Below, in pieces: positions 24,040 through 34,768 of a stretch of DNA of 64,000 nt. Position 1 is the first letter of the stretch. Every line of letters begins with the position of its first letter. The stretch is taken from NCBI GenBank assembly GCA_039881145.1, contig JAYKKI010000077.1:2922501-2986500 (forward strand). The letters run 5' to 3'. Under the pieces are notes generated by a model that was given only the letters and a program-made list of their open reading frames with translations, did no database searches and was not told the origin of the DNA. The translations under genes were made by a program, and so were the position numbers. Origin of the DNA: Druceiella hillmani (lineage: Eukaryota > Arthropoda > Insecta > Lepidoptera > Hepialidae).

Positions 24040-24390
24040 GTAGACGTATATTTGAAAAAAAATTAGGTGGTATCCTTACTTGTACCAAATTTCATGATTA
24101 AAAGTCAACGGGAATTACCCTGTAGATTTTGTTTTATTTGCTATTTCCATAATATGGGGCGTAAATGGCTATATATTTTTATTACGTTGACTTAGAAGCC
24201 TGATTTTTTAAAAGTACAATTGGACACAGACTTCTTAGGTCTTAGGTTTTGGTACTAACTTCAATTTGATACCTCCACGTGATCCTGGGAGAAAGCGTCT
24301 TAATCGATACACGGACAGATATACAACGAAACGATCGTGTCAGGGTTCTTTTTTCTTTTTGAAGTACAGAATCCTAAAAAACAGTTAAAT
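24040..24390 (+). repeat. Dispersed repeat of a type common in Lepidoptera
   Basis: The right end has 'acggacagatatacaacga', 'gtcagggttcttttttcttt' and 'gaagtacagaatcctaaaaa'. This matches a dispersed repeat I recognise from moth and butterfly genomes (canonical end 'ggaaccctaaaaa'). A trace of it is also seen near 6.25 kb. It is non-coding and diverged. Confidence 0.55.
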
Positions 24391-24540
24391 AATTCCAGAA
24401 AGACAGGAAGTGGACCTTTTGTTTTAGGTTATTTTTTTACTAATTTCATACTACACGAAATCTAATTAAATTGATATTAAATATAGTTAATAAAAGATAA
24501 AGACCGAACTATAAATTTACCTTTATAAGCAAACGAGAAA

Positions 24541-24946
24541 ATCAATTACAAGTGGACATATTCACAGCGAGGGCCCGCTGATGTGATTTACGCCCGCGCG
24601 GTCAACAGCCAGATGTACTCCGTCTAGACGCAATAGCTGAGCACGAAAGGGACGTCGGCATTTTCGAAGTGAAAATCTTTACTCTAGTTTTCTCATTTCG
24701 ACCTTTAAATCGCCAATACTTGGTCCAAGTTATATTCCATGACTTTGAAACTCTTTTTCATACCTTTGCATCTGCTGAAGATGGAAAACAATTAGTATAA
24801 GTACAAGAGGATCCACAGCGAAACAGTACCGGATAATTGACTGTATTTCACATGTTCGACATATGCAAGTTTCCGCCATTCAGCTGCTTGAGTTTGATGT
24901 CCACACGTTACATTATCACCATGACTCCGTTTGTTCCGAATTCGAA
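24541..24946 (+). pseudogene. Relic of Gr intron 3 and exon 4
   Basis: 24,772-24,946 aligns base by base with exon 4 of the Gr at 51.9 kb ('ctgctgaagat', 'acaagag', 'cacatgttcgac'). The splice acceptor 'ttttgcag' has become 'tttgcat', and stops interrupt the frame (KQLV then stop). The signature TTYVIVMIQF has decayed to STRYIITMTPF. Upstream, 24,560-24,610 ('gcgcggtcaacagccagat') matches the GC-rich block in intron 3 of the 34.8- and 51.9-kb genes, so intron and exon were duplicated together. Exons 1 to 3 are absent. Confidence 0.8.
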
Positions 24947-26219
24947 TCCGAGTGTCCGAATCTTTGGTTTTCATTATCAATATCAAATAGTTTAACGCTA
25001 GTCAAATAACTTAACACTAACACACTTGATGGAAAATGAAGGACTATAAAGACGATTTTGTCTGGTTCATTTTTTTTATATTTAAAGAACCGTACTTAAT
25101 TTTAAAATTTACGAGTCATAATCAGGTTATTAGAATTCATAAATATAAAGAAAGTTTACTTTTTTGATTTAGTATTTTCCGCTTTCATTTAGATATGGGA
25201 AAGGATACAAAATATATATATTTTATTAATTTTATTCACAAAAGGTAAAAATATTAAAATAATAATAATTATATAATAAAAATTTAAAAACGCGTACAAT
25301 ATCTATAGCAAATACAAAGGGAGAGGTCATACCCACTGAACAAATGAGGAATTAAAGCATTGAAATCTCCAAGTAAGCAAGTAAGTTTTTTAAGAAAATT
25401 TAGGAATATATGCACTCAAAGATTTGGTGAGTTATTTAAACAATTTAGGAGTCTTCCCATAATCTCGATCTAATTTATTCGTGATAGTTTCTTAGAAGGA
25501 AAGTGAAAAAACTAAAATTTTCATGTCAACAAGCAAAGAAAAAGTCAATAAGGTCTTTGAAAAAAAAAATGTTTGGAAATTATTCACATATTCCTATTCC
25601 AATCGCATTCTATATTGAAATTAATAATATGATTTTTTCATTAATTTCATTCATCGGCAATTTTTTGCCGCTTATAATTTTAAACATTTTGCACTATTTT
25701 CATAACTTGCCAATCAATAACTATGTTCAAAATTCAATAACTATATTCTAATGATCAAATTCAGTCACGCAGTCCGTCGGATATCGTACTACAATTTTAT
25801 TTTATTAATTTCAAAATCAGAATTTTCTTGAATTAGTATATAATTATCGAAACAAAAGAATAATTAAAAAATAAATAATTTTCTTGGTAAAGTTTCCATT
25901 TTTTAAATATATGTAACATACGTAAATCAATGCAATTGGTTACAATTCTCTCAGGTCTGTAGATATATTTGTATCTTTTATCACTTTTTTAAACAATACC
26001 TATATTGAGTTTAATTACATTATTACAAATTTAACTACCATTTAAATTTATTACATTAAAAAATAGCGGTAGCAAGTATACTGAACATTGTCTTTTATGA
26101 AATTATTTTATATTCATAAATTAGATATGTGAGAACCAGATTACCTGCCATATTGAACTTGTATAAGTGAGTGTGTGTTATAAATTGAATTTCCATATTA
26201 ACCTTCCATTTAAACCGTA

Positions 26220-26480
26220 TTTTTTAATCATTAATTATCTTGTTTTTCTCGTATATTTATATTCGACGCTTTTATCAATTTCATTAAAATGCAACGGTTT
26301 TGTTTTATTTACGAGCCTCATACCGCATTGACTTTCCGTAGTTTATCAACAAAAAGCCTGATTGAGTTTAATAACAATCAGTTTTCATGTTGAACTATAG
26401 TTTTACATATTTATTACGCAAACTGATGCCCAATTTTTCAATTCTCCGTCATTTTTATTGCAATTTATTCCATCAAAATA
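26220..26480 (+). repeat. Segment duplicated downstream of the right-arm Gr
   Basis: 'cttgtttttc', 'tttacgagcctcat' and 'tatcaacaaaaagcctgattg' align in the same orientation with about 56,090-56,215. It lies about 1.5 kb downstream of the exon 4 relic, as its partner lies about 0.9 kb downstream of exon 4 at 55.16 kb. This fits a single duplicated block. Confidence 0.6.
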
Positions 26481-27120
26481 TTCTAGCATATTTTATATTT
26501 TCAAAATATTGTAAAATAAATATTTGCTTTAATAAAGCTGAATATAAAGCGATGTGAAGATTTATTAGTAATGGCATATATTATTTGAAGAAATATATTT
26601 GAATATTTTGTTTATAATACAAAGGAAAAATGGAGCGTTAATTAAAACGTCGAAAGAAATGACGGACTTTTTATAAGAAACCTTTACCACGAACGTTAAA
26701 TTGAATGTGTGTATACTAGATAGGACGGAACACTATATTCATAAACGAATCGTTGAGAAATGTTAGAAATTTATAATATACGTGTTAATTTACATATCGA
26801 CATACGATCATTTATATGAGAGATTCCAAATAACTTGTTTGTTGTGTAATCTGTTATTTATAATTTGCATATAATACTGTGGTTAATGATTTAAATTTTA
26901 AGTGAACTAATCTATTGTAGTTTCTACTCCAACATATTAAGCAACATACTCTTCTAAATTCGTGCTTATAAACTCGAACGAACGTCTATATGCTCACAAA
27001 CGTTCAATAAATTAAGTAGTTCACTTTTATATATTTTACAATGTCGTCTAATAATTTGATGAAGTTGAAATTGACAATTTTAAAGAACAAATAATCAATA
27101 AGCGGTTTTATAAGTCAATA

Positions 27121-27121
27121 T

Positions 27122-27189
<68 letters not shown>
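27121..27189. repeat. (TA)n microsatellite
   Basis: About 65 bp of alternating TA. Confidence 0.9.
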
Positions 27190-27190
<1 letters not shown>

Positions 27191-27459
27191 TAATATAACA
27201 TAGACTAAGACATAATGTGAAAAGCGGTTTTTGTAACATTTGCATTTAATTTGAATATACATCTCCCATAAATACTGAAGTGTCGGAAGTAAAGTTTTAC
27301 AAATTAGCAAGGCCAATATCGTAGAATTAAACATTAAAATTAATGAAATATATCGTCGCGTTGTTTCGTGTAGGTCATAAATCATATTCAATACCGATTT
27401 TGTGACTGAATATTTTAAGACACGACACTTAATACAACAAATGATAATTTTGATATGAA

Positions 27460-27508
27460 CTTTGGTCTATTTTACCAATACAGACAGTATTGGCAAAATA
27501 GACCAAAG
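27460..27508. repeat. Short hairpin
   Basis: Arms of 22 bp with one mismatch (left begins ctttggtctatttta, right ends aaatagaccaaag) flank a 5-nt loop. Confidence 0.85.
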
Positions 27509-28138
27509 AATATATAATAATAGTTACAAGAGAAATTGAATCAATACACTTTGAGTGGTTGTTAAGAAAGAGTCCTTTGTCTTTTTCGCCCATCTTAGTT
27601 GAAACATATAGAAGCAAAATTAATATGGGCATGTTATTATTTTAAATAAATGTAATATGATTATGTACAAGAATATTAGATCAATAACATAACATGTACG
27701 GATAGTACGTGTATTGTTCTTGTGTCTGTCACGTCTATTGCAAGAGAAATATGTCTGGTGGCAGACGATAATAGTTTTATATTATTATATTAATCATTAG
27801 AATAAAAGGATTTAGTGAATAATTTAAAGATCGCACAGTTTTCAGTTAAGCTGCGTAGAGTTACACTGCTTCTTTGAAAATGTATTTCAAGCGACATTTA
27901 CCTCAGTTATATCAGTCAATTAGACCAGGTTACAGCCTTGTTTATATTATATAGCTTATATATAGTTTCCATCCATATTTATCAGAGCGAAAGCAATCAT
28001 GAAAATTATTTCTTTTTGTGGATACAAAAGAAATATATAAACAAAATTAATTTATATAAATATACAGTTACACGATGATAAGATGTTTATTACATGTGGT
28101 TACTAAAATCAACAGCTACTAAAATTAAGTGTATATAC

Positions 28139-28369
28139 TTAGGATAAATGATCAAAAGTGAAAATAAACATTTTTTCTGTGAGTAAGGACGTATCAGACG
28201 ATAGTAATTTAAACAAATTCTGGCTTGTTTGTTTATTTAGTCTACTTTGTAAAATACAACTTTTACATAATGACAGGTTTGTGGTTAGTATGTTCTTTGC
28301 TTTGTTAAAGTGTGTATAGGAAAATAATGTAACAATAAAAATAAGATCATAGTGACTATAAATGGACAA
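28139..28369 (-). pseudogene. Possible gustatory receptor C-terminal fragment
   Basis: The minus-strand frame reads HYDLIFIVTLFSY (a TM-like segment), then HFNKAKNILTTNL and NKQTSQNLFKLLSS, then LLTEKMFIFTFDHLS before a stop. The order TM6, polar helix 'L---L---L', then 'MF-F-----' just before TM7 is the layout of insect Gr C-termini. The TM7 signature is missing, so it is truncated or would need splicing. No splice sites matching the local Gr genes are evident. This is a weak call, and a chance open frame is a real alternative. Confidence 0.3.
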
Positions 28370-28644
28370 CCGTGTCTAACCGATAACGATGAGCGGCGAG
28401 GTCGAAAGGTGGGAGACGTAGTAATATATTTATTAATACCGTGTGCACCCCAATAATATCGCTGATAAGATATCATATAGAAATCTTAATACGCCATACC
28501 TATACATGTAATAAAAATGTTACTGAGCAAATTCCGTATTTGGAAAATATTTTAAAAACTTGGTCGAATTTGAGTATAATAAAACATGAAGTATAATAAA
28601 ACTAGAAGAGCTGCTCTTAGAATTTTTGTGTGTGTGTGTGTTAA

Positions 28645-28858
28645 TTCGTTCTTAATTCACTCAAAATATATTCGACAGATTACGATAAAATTTAGTACGA
28701 TACTAGTTTATACCCTCGAGCAATATATAGATTATTCCTTTTAAAATGTGTGACATCCAGATATGTTTATCTGGATATCACAGATTTAAAAAAAGTAACT
28801 TGGTGAATATTTCAATATTAGTACTGTTAACGCCGCCTAATATAATTTTTAGTGAACT
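28645..28858 (+). repeat. Inverted-match block a (partner 63,720-63,915)
   Basis: This aligns in reverse complement with 63,720-63,915: 'atattcgacagattacgat', 'agtttataccctcgag', 'atccagat', 'ttcaccaagtt' type blocks and 'ggcgttaacagtac'. An internal hairpin (atccagat / atctggat) lies at 28,755-28,776. It is non-coding. A (GT)n run precedes it at 28,626-28,640. Confidence 0.8.
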
Positions 28859-28905
28859 TTATGCTCATAAACATATAACGTATCGTTATATGTTTATGAG
28901 CATAA
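28859..28905. repeat. Perfect 22-bp-arm palindrome
   Basis: The left arm starts ttatgctcataaaca and the right arm ends tgtttatgagcataa. The 22-bp arms are perfect with a 3-nt loop, the strongest small hairpin in the window. Confidence 0.9.
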
Positions 28906-29330
28906 GGTACTGCTAACGACATTGACAAGCGCTGCTGAAGAACGTGTATTTTATTTCAGTATACCATCGATCCCCGCCAAATTTCATTCCCGCTTTAAAC
29001 ATGTAATTACAGTAGCCTATCTAGTTGTATACATACATTTCGTCTGACATACAATATATGTAATACAAATAAATAATACAAAGTAATACAAATATGATCT
29101 TAGCTAAATTTAAGGCAGCGTATGTCGATTAATTTCTGTAATAAAAATTAGTGAAACTAAAAAAGCAGAAAATATTTCATAAATTTTGAAGTACATTTAT
29201 GTAAAAATACCCAGGGATTTATTGTATGTGAAGTTGCAAATGCGCACTTATTTAAACACATTGCACAGCAAATAAAATATAAATATAAAAAATTCAATTA
29301 AAACTGGGCGCCTCGAAACAATATTTGACA
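28906..29330. other. Non-coding
   Basis: AT-rich sequence between inverted-match blocks a and b, with nothing recognisable. Confidence 0.4.
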
Positions 29331-29760
29331 TTGCCAGTAGATTAATATTTTATAAAAGCCATTGGATTCATTGCCGTAATTGATTAAAACATAATGAGAT
29401 GTCTCCGTAAGGATAATTGAGTATTGATCGCACATTCTTGTTAATTCGTGCGTATTAAGTTCAAATACTTTCTTTTACAGTGCGACTCTCTCGTGGAATA
29501 GTAAACGAAATAATAATTTTAATAAAGAAAAAATCGAGTAATTCATAATATCTCGAGAATTCGTGATATCTACGTTTCAACAGTAAATTGCGCCATATTT
29601 TATTACTACAATATGTTTTCGATGTTTGTCGAAATACTTCAATCAAACATTGTTTTTGTCAAACATGTTTTTTTTTCACAAAAGTGGTTTGCCATTTCCT
29701 TGGCGGTATGGAAGTTTTAAATATGTTTAAAATTATGGAAACCCTTTAAGCAATGTATTC
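29330..29760 (+). repeat. Inverted-match block b (partner 61,745-62,130)
   Basis: Long homology in reverse complement to 61,745-62,130: 'aaaagccattg', 'attcgtgcgtatt', 'gactctctcg', 'atattttattactacaat', 'gtggtttgccatttc', 'ggcggtatgga' and 'atgtttaaaattatggaaa'. In one frame both copies read VVCHF-GGME-LNMFKIMET, so the end might be coding. It lies directly in front of the Gr pseudogene at 29.8 kb, and the stretch might contain the Gr 5' part. This is unresolved. Confidence 0.7.
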
Positions 29761-29769
29761 ATTTTTTTA

Positions 29770-30600
29770 TAGCCCAATATGTGGGAGTAATTAATTTGTG
29801 GAACTGATGAAACATTTTGATCGATTTGATGAACGATTTCACAATATTAATCAAAATAAAATTGCAATAAATGACAAAAAACGTAGTTATATAATCTCTG
29901 TTTTAACCATAAACTTTATAATTATAATCTTCACTATAAATGTTTATATGGTGTATTCTACAGAACTAAAGATGTTTTTTAATATATTTTTCCTATTTTT
30001 TCAAATTTCCGGTGTGGAATGGTTCATGGTTTGGAAATAGTTTTATTTTCATTTATTGTTAGCAACATTCGTAAACGTATTATAGTATTCAACGCATGTT
30101 TGGATCGCGCATATAAAACTGCAATTGAACCATCGCCAGATGATTCACTCAACGTGACAGCACATTCGAGAAATGTGAACTTTTACACCAATTTACCCTT
30201 AAAACGTAAACAAATTAATTTTTTATCTGATATCTACATAGACTTTGTGGAAACCTGCAAATGTATTAATAGCACTTTTAAAGTTCGGGTCGGTAGGAAT
30301 CCATATGATTCATATAATTAAAGGCAACAATTGAAGGCAATAAATTAATTAAGTTCTTTTTATTCGGTATAAATAAATATATTTTACAGCTTCTGAATTC
30401 ATTGAGCTTAGCATTCATGGGGATACTCGTAAGTCTGTATACTATTTTACTGGGAATAAAACTAAATTCTTCAGTCATTCTCAGGTCTTCGCCTTTCTTT
30501 AAGAAGGAAACTGCAACTATGGAAAAAGCATGGGATTTAAAATCTACCCAAATTTGTTTTTTTAAATATTTTGGCAAGCTCGCCATGAGACGGTTGTGAA
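29770..30600 (+). pseudogene. Gustatory receptor pseudogene, middle exons
   Basis: 29,798-30,040 encodes ELMKHFDRFDERFHNI and SYIISVLTINFIIIIFTINV. These match the LIRQINIIDNQF plus TM4 region of the intact Gr. After a frameshift near 30,010-30,030 the exon continues as VSNIRKRIIVFNACLD, NVNFYTNLPLKRKQ and DFVETCKCINSTFKVR, the counterpart of the exon 1 end KFMDLCKFLNSMFEVQ. The donor is a poor GTCGGT at 30,289. An acceptor TTTTACAG ends at 30,389 and exon 2 follows: LLNSLSLAFMGILVSLYTILL. No usable donor follows and exons 3 and 4 are not found. A stop lies just upstream of the first matched residues, so the N-terminus is broken or lost. Confidence 0.75.
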
Positions 30601-31414
30601 TTGGCCCATATTACCAATTCGTGTTCTCTTATTACTTTACTAGTATCGAAGTAAGTTTGTAACTGGTTACGCGTATAAATAATTCAATGATTTTTAGCTA
30701 CTTGAAATTTTTTGGGTCAATATACATTATATAACTAAGCGAAAACCTTAGTATTTTATAAGTGTTATAATTAAATTATCTTTTTGGAAACTTGAGTAAA
30801 TATTTTTCGGAAGAAAAAATAAAATCTTTTGATAGAACATGAACGCATATTTAACTTCATACAGTTATATTATTTTCCTTTGCCCTTAGCAATAAAGATA
30901 CTGTAGCCAATGTTTCCCGTCCAATCCACCTCATTTCATAGAAACGCTTAAGATATATGGTTGCAAAACCATTTACGTAATGTTGACGTCATTGTTAAAT
31001 AAAAAATATTATGTAAAACATTCAAAGACGAACGACCGAATATACAGAATATGAGAAATATTAAAACTTAATTACAGCTACCTACGTAATGGCGTTTTTG
31101 AGATGTACATGGTAATACAAATGACTTAAACTTGGCAAATTTAGAATCAATATTTAGAATCAATCAAATCATTGTTTTTAGTGAAAAAAACGAATTGTTT
31201 CTTCATTCAGAGTCATTTTATATAATACCAGGTTATATCATGAAAAATTACTGACAAAAAACTAATAAAAAAAATTAGCGAGAGGTTAGTGCCGAACAAA
31301 TTTTTTTTTATCGAACGGGATGTGTCAATGAAAAGCCCGACCAGGAGAAAGTCTATGGATAAAAAAATAAGTAGTTCACAAAATTTAGCCTTCACTAACG
31401 TGTCCATAATGATA
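30601..31414. other. Non-coding
   Basis: AT-rich sequence. No Gr exon 3 or 4 is recognised downstream of the pseudogene. Confidence 0.4.
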
Positions 31415-31610
31415 TTATAAAAGCGAAAGTAACTGTGTGTGTCTGTCTCTCTCTATGCTATGCTTTCATAGCTTAAAAGCTAAATAATTTTGGTAAAATG
31501 TATTACGGTGAGAGTTTGATCCCTGAGTAAGGACAAAAGCCACTGTTTTTTTTTTCAAAGATCAACACTTAAAAAGGTGGAGATATATTGTATAAAAGTC
31601 CTATGTGTTC
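31415..31610 (+). repeat. Dispersed insect repeat, probably Helitron-related
   Basis: 'ataaaagcgaaagtaactgt', 'gtctgtctctctctatgcta', 'agcttaaaagctaaataatt' and 'gagtttgatccctgagtaag' resemble a repeat widespread in insects in which a 'gaaagt-tgtctgtctgt' head is followed by a 'gctaaa--act---ccgattt' body. It is diverged and non-coding. The Helitron link is an inference. Confidence 0.45.
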
Positions 31611-32180
31611 AAGTTAGAAACATGAAATCTATATTTTTGATAATGTAATAAAAAAAATAACTGTATTCGTTTCTTTATAAAATCTACCCCTACTATGATG
31701 AAATGAAGCAGGAAAGTTTTCATACGATTTTGAATCCCGAGGAAGGATATAATTGGATATGAAGAATTTTTGAGGATCAATGTATAAAAAATAGTACCCA
31801 GAGTAATCAATTACAGAATGAGACTGGAAGTATCTATTTTCACGTTCTCGCTGTTACTTAGTTTCATATAAAGGACTACCAACACTAATTGGGCTGTGTA
31901 GCTCTGAATTGCAATTTTTTTATTAAAATTTTGTTGCAAATATTAATAATGCTCTTAACTTACCAAGCAGAATAAAATAATATATAAAAAAACTGTTCCC
32001 TAAATACTTTCTTTTATCATAATGTAATACGTTATATCGAACGCTAAAATAATGTATTTGCTTTATCATGAATCTTTAATAAATATTTTTATTGGTTTAC
32101 TATGCTTTTACTGACTATGTAGGATACCTATATACCTTTTTGCATTTTGTTTACCTTTCATCTTCTGAGCCTAAATATTT
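31611..32180. other. Non-coding
   Basis: Nothing is recognised. Confidence 0.4.
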
Positions 32181-32189
32181 TCAATTGTT

Positions 32190-32960
32190 GAACAGCTGTA
32201 TTTTTAGGCAAAAAATATTAAAATGTGCAACCAAAACGTAAGAGATAGTTCCATCTATGAAGAGATCTTTTGGACGCATATATGCACTTACCAAAAGACT
32301 CTGATGGCCAAGGCTTACCAGTTAAATACCAAAGTTTGAGGAAATTTAGCAGTTAGTTTTGAGATAAGTATCTTCAATAGAAGGTACTCACAGAAACTTA
32401 ACAACTGATAGGTGGTTTATTTCAGTGGAGCCCAAGATAATGCTAAACAAAAAGTAGCTAAGAAGAAAACTATACACAAAATCCCGTTTGTATCACTCCC
32501 CAAACGTTACTGAGAAGTTGAATCGTGAATTTTTGGGTTCACGTCAGATACGACTTTAATGGAATTTGTACCAAAGGCAAATAAATGTGAGCTTATTCTA
32601 TTTAGAATGTACCACATACCAAGCATTGGTTAAAATACACAAAAACCGAAAATGGTCATATTTTGCAACAGCCCAAAAGGCGGCGTTGACGTGCTAGATC
32701 AGAAATGTGCTGTTGGATCATCTTTCCGACGAGCACTATGATTTTCAATGGCTATATTTTAGAGAATGCTAGATTAACCTGCATTAAATACGTGCGTCAT
32801 TAATATCATGAACGAAGCTTAGGCAAGGGTACCCAATCTTAATTTCATAAAGGAAATGCCTGAAGTTCCCATCAAAACTCACTGTCAGTTCTCATCAAAA
32901 CAAAAATAATGTATACAAATGGTTAAACTTCAATTCGCTATTCACCGAATAATAAAGTTG
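32190..32960 (+). pseudogene. piggyBac-type transposase relic
   Basis: The plus strand, read through stops, contains DTTLMEFVPKANKCELILFR, KPKMVIFCNSPKGGVDVLDQ and, further on, MAIF and ALNTCVINIMNEA. The order 'D-T-L--YVPKK-K-V-L-S' then 'KGGVD--D' is the C-terminal half of the piggyBac DDD transposase, and the D in GGVDVLDQ corresponds to the third catalytic aspartate. At least three stops (for example within RAL-FSMAIF) make it dead. Terminal repeats and TTAA targets were not identified. Confidence 0.7.
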
Positions 32961-34655
32961 AACCAAATGTCGAAAACATCGTCGAGTGACGACGTTGAAA
33001 AATTTACAACGCGGACAATTGCTCTTACATGAATCACAGGTGTTTTCAATGCAAAACAACTAATTTGTTTTGAATATTCTTAAAACAATGTATGTGGGCC
33101 ACACCGCCATAAATTATGAATATGAGCGTAATTTTTTTTTTATTTTAATTTTGTCGTAACAAATATATTTTTATATTTGAAACTACTTGTCTAACTTACT
33201 AAATTGTAATTGTTGTAATGCTCGTTCCTACTTTTACCTCAAATTATGTTACTGCCTTGATTTTGTTGTAAAATGTATATGACAAGGGTTGAATATCAAA
33301 ATGTTTAAGTTTCCATTTAAGAATTTAAATGCCACACTTGAATAAAAAAATACAAAAAATATAATGTGTCTTTCATCTGTGTCAATATTTTGAGTTATAC
33401 TTTAATTAAAATAGAAGATATGCAAACGATCACCACAACCGTCGTTAGGTGTTAGTGTAACTAAAAACATGTAAGATGGCTAAGGGTGAAAGGAGTAAAT
33501 AAATGGATGAAATGTTTTCATCTTTTATATGTTAATTGGTTTAGATTATACAAATTATTGCAATAAAATCAAAAGCAAATCTATTATAGAAATGCAATAA
33601 ATTTTTTCACATTATTAAAATTATTTTTTTATCCATTTCATGTCATTTTCTTCACTTGCTACTTACGCGAAATGTTTTCGAAGCTGACATTTTTATTACA
33701 TCATTTTAAACTTTGAAATGCGACCATTTTATATAATAATAAAAAATTCAGCTTCAAAAAGGTTGTCATAAAATACCTCATTTAAAGTGTACATTACTTT
33801 CTCATATTGATTACTTTTTAACTTGGATGAAATTTGTTACGAACTTTAAAGATGCACGATTTTTTTGTTCATTTCTTTTGAAACTCTCGAACAAAGAAAC
33901 GTTTTTTGCTTTGAACTTTACTTTCCATTTTGACATTTCATTTTATCGTCGCATTTATATTTAAAATCATTGTAATTTAACATACCCATTCATTATCTAA
34001 TCAGGTAATTATAAATCAATCTAAATAATTAAAACAAATTCAGTAAAATTTTGTCACAGAGTTTCATTTACTTAATAATTCAGAAAAAAGAAAATTTCAG
34101 AAGAATTTAAATAAAGAAAAAAGATTGCTTATTGATGTTGCTATTTTAGTTTCAATAGCTATTTTAATCTATTTCTCTACGAAATATTAACCACTTATAT
34201 TGAGATTATACTTACAGTGAGTTTATAGCAGAATATTACAAACGTGATGAGAAAAAAGTCACAAAAAAACGTTTAATTGCCTCAACGTAACAGGTCTTTG
34301 AGCAGGTTATTAAAATTTTTTTAAAAATATATTATTTATGCATGTAATATTAACATTTTTACAAAGTTTTTTGCCAGATACTGAAGAGCATTTGCTTGAA
34401 TTTATCATTTTTTAATCAGACTTCGCTTCTTTCCTAATACTGGTATTTAACTTTGTATGTAATTTTAACCAAAAAAAATATTACAGCGTGAAGTATATCA
34501 TTTCTTTCTCGACAATTATAATAAAGCTAGAGAAAAAAATAAGCAAAAATCTAAATTCTTTCCTATGACCGCATAGTTCAAGATGAAATGGAAAACGAAA
34601 ACAAATGAGAAGAAAAATGTATCCTCATAAGATACAAAATACTAGACAAAATAAG
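32961..34655. other. Non-coding, AT-rich
   Basis: No gene, microsatellite or transposon core is recognised. Confidence 0.4.
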
Positions 34656-34768
34656 CCTAATAATCTAAAATATATTTTATATAACTTGTATTCAAAATAT
34701 TCTCAAACTTTCAATAAAACTATTACATTTTGAGCATATATACATTATTAATTACGAAGGTCAAACGT

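Larger units (their letters stand above)
24950..28130. other. Non-coding stretch between Gr relics
   Basis: No gene is recognised. The minus-strand frame at 27,095-27,391 is partly microsatellite. Its non-repeat part (LILMFNSTILALLICKTLL) is hydrophobic but matches nothing that I know. Confidence 0.4.

Noticed and set aside
24900..24960. 'ttcgaatcc' as the B box of a tRNA gene or tRNA-derived SINE
   Set aside because: No A box or cloverleaf can be drawn around it. It lies at the 3' edge of the decayed Gr exon 4.
27095..27391. Hydrophobic minus-strand frame beginning MNMIYDLHETTRRY as a receptor exon
   Set aside because: It runs into a microsatellite, and its order of residues fits none of the four Gr exons in this cluster.
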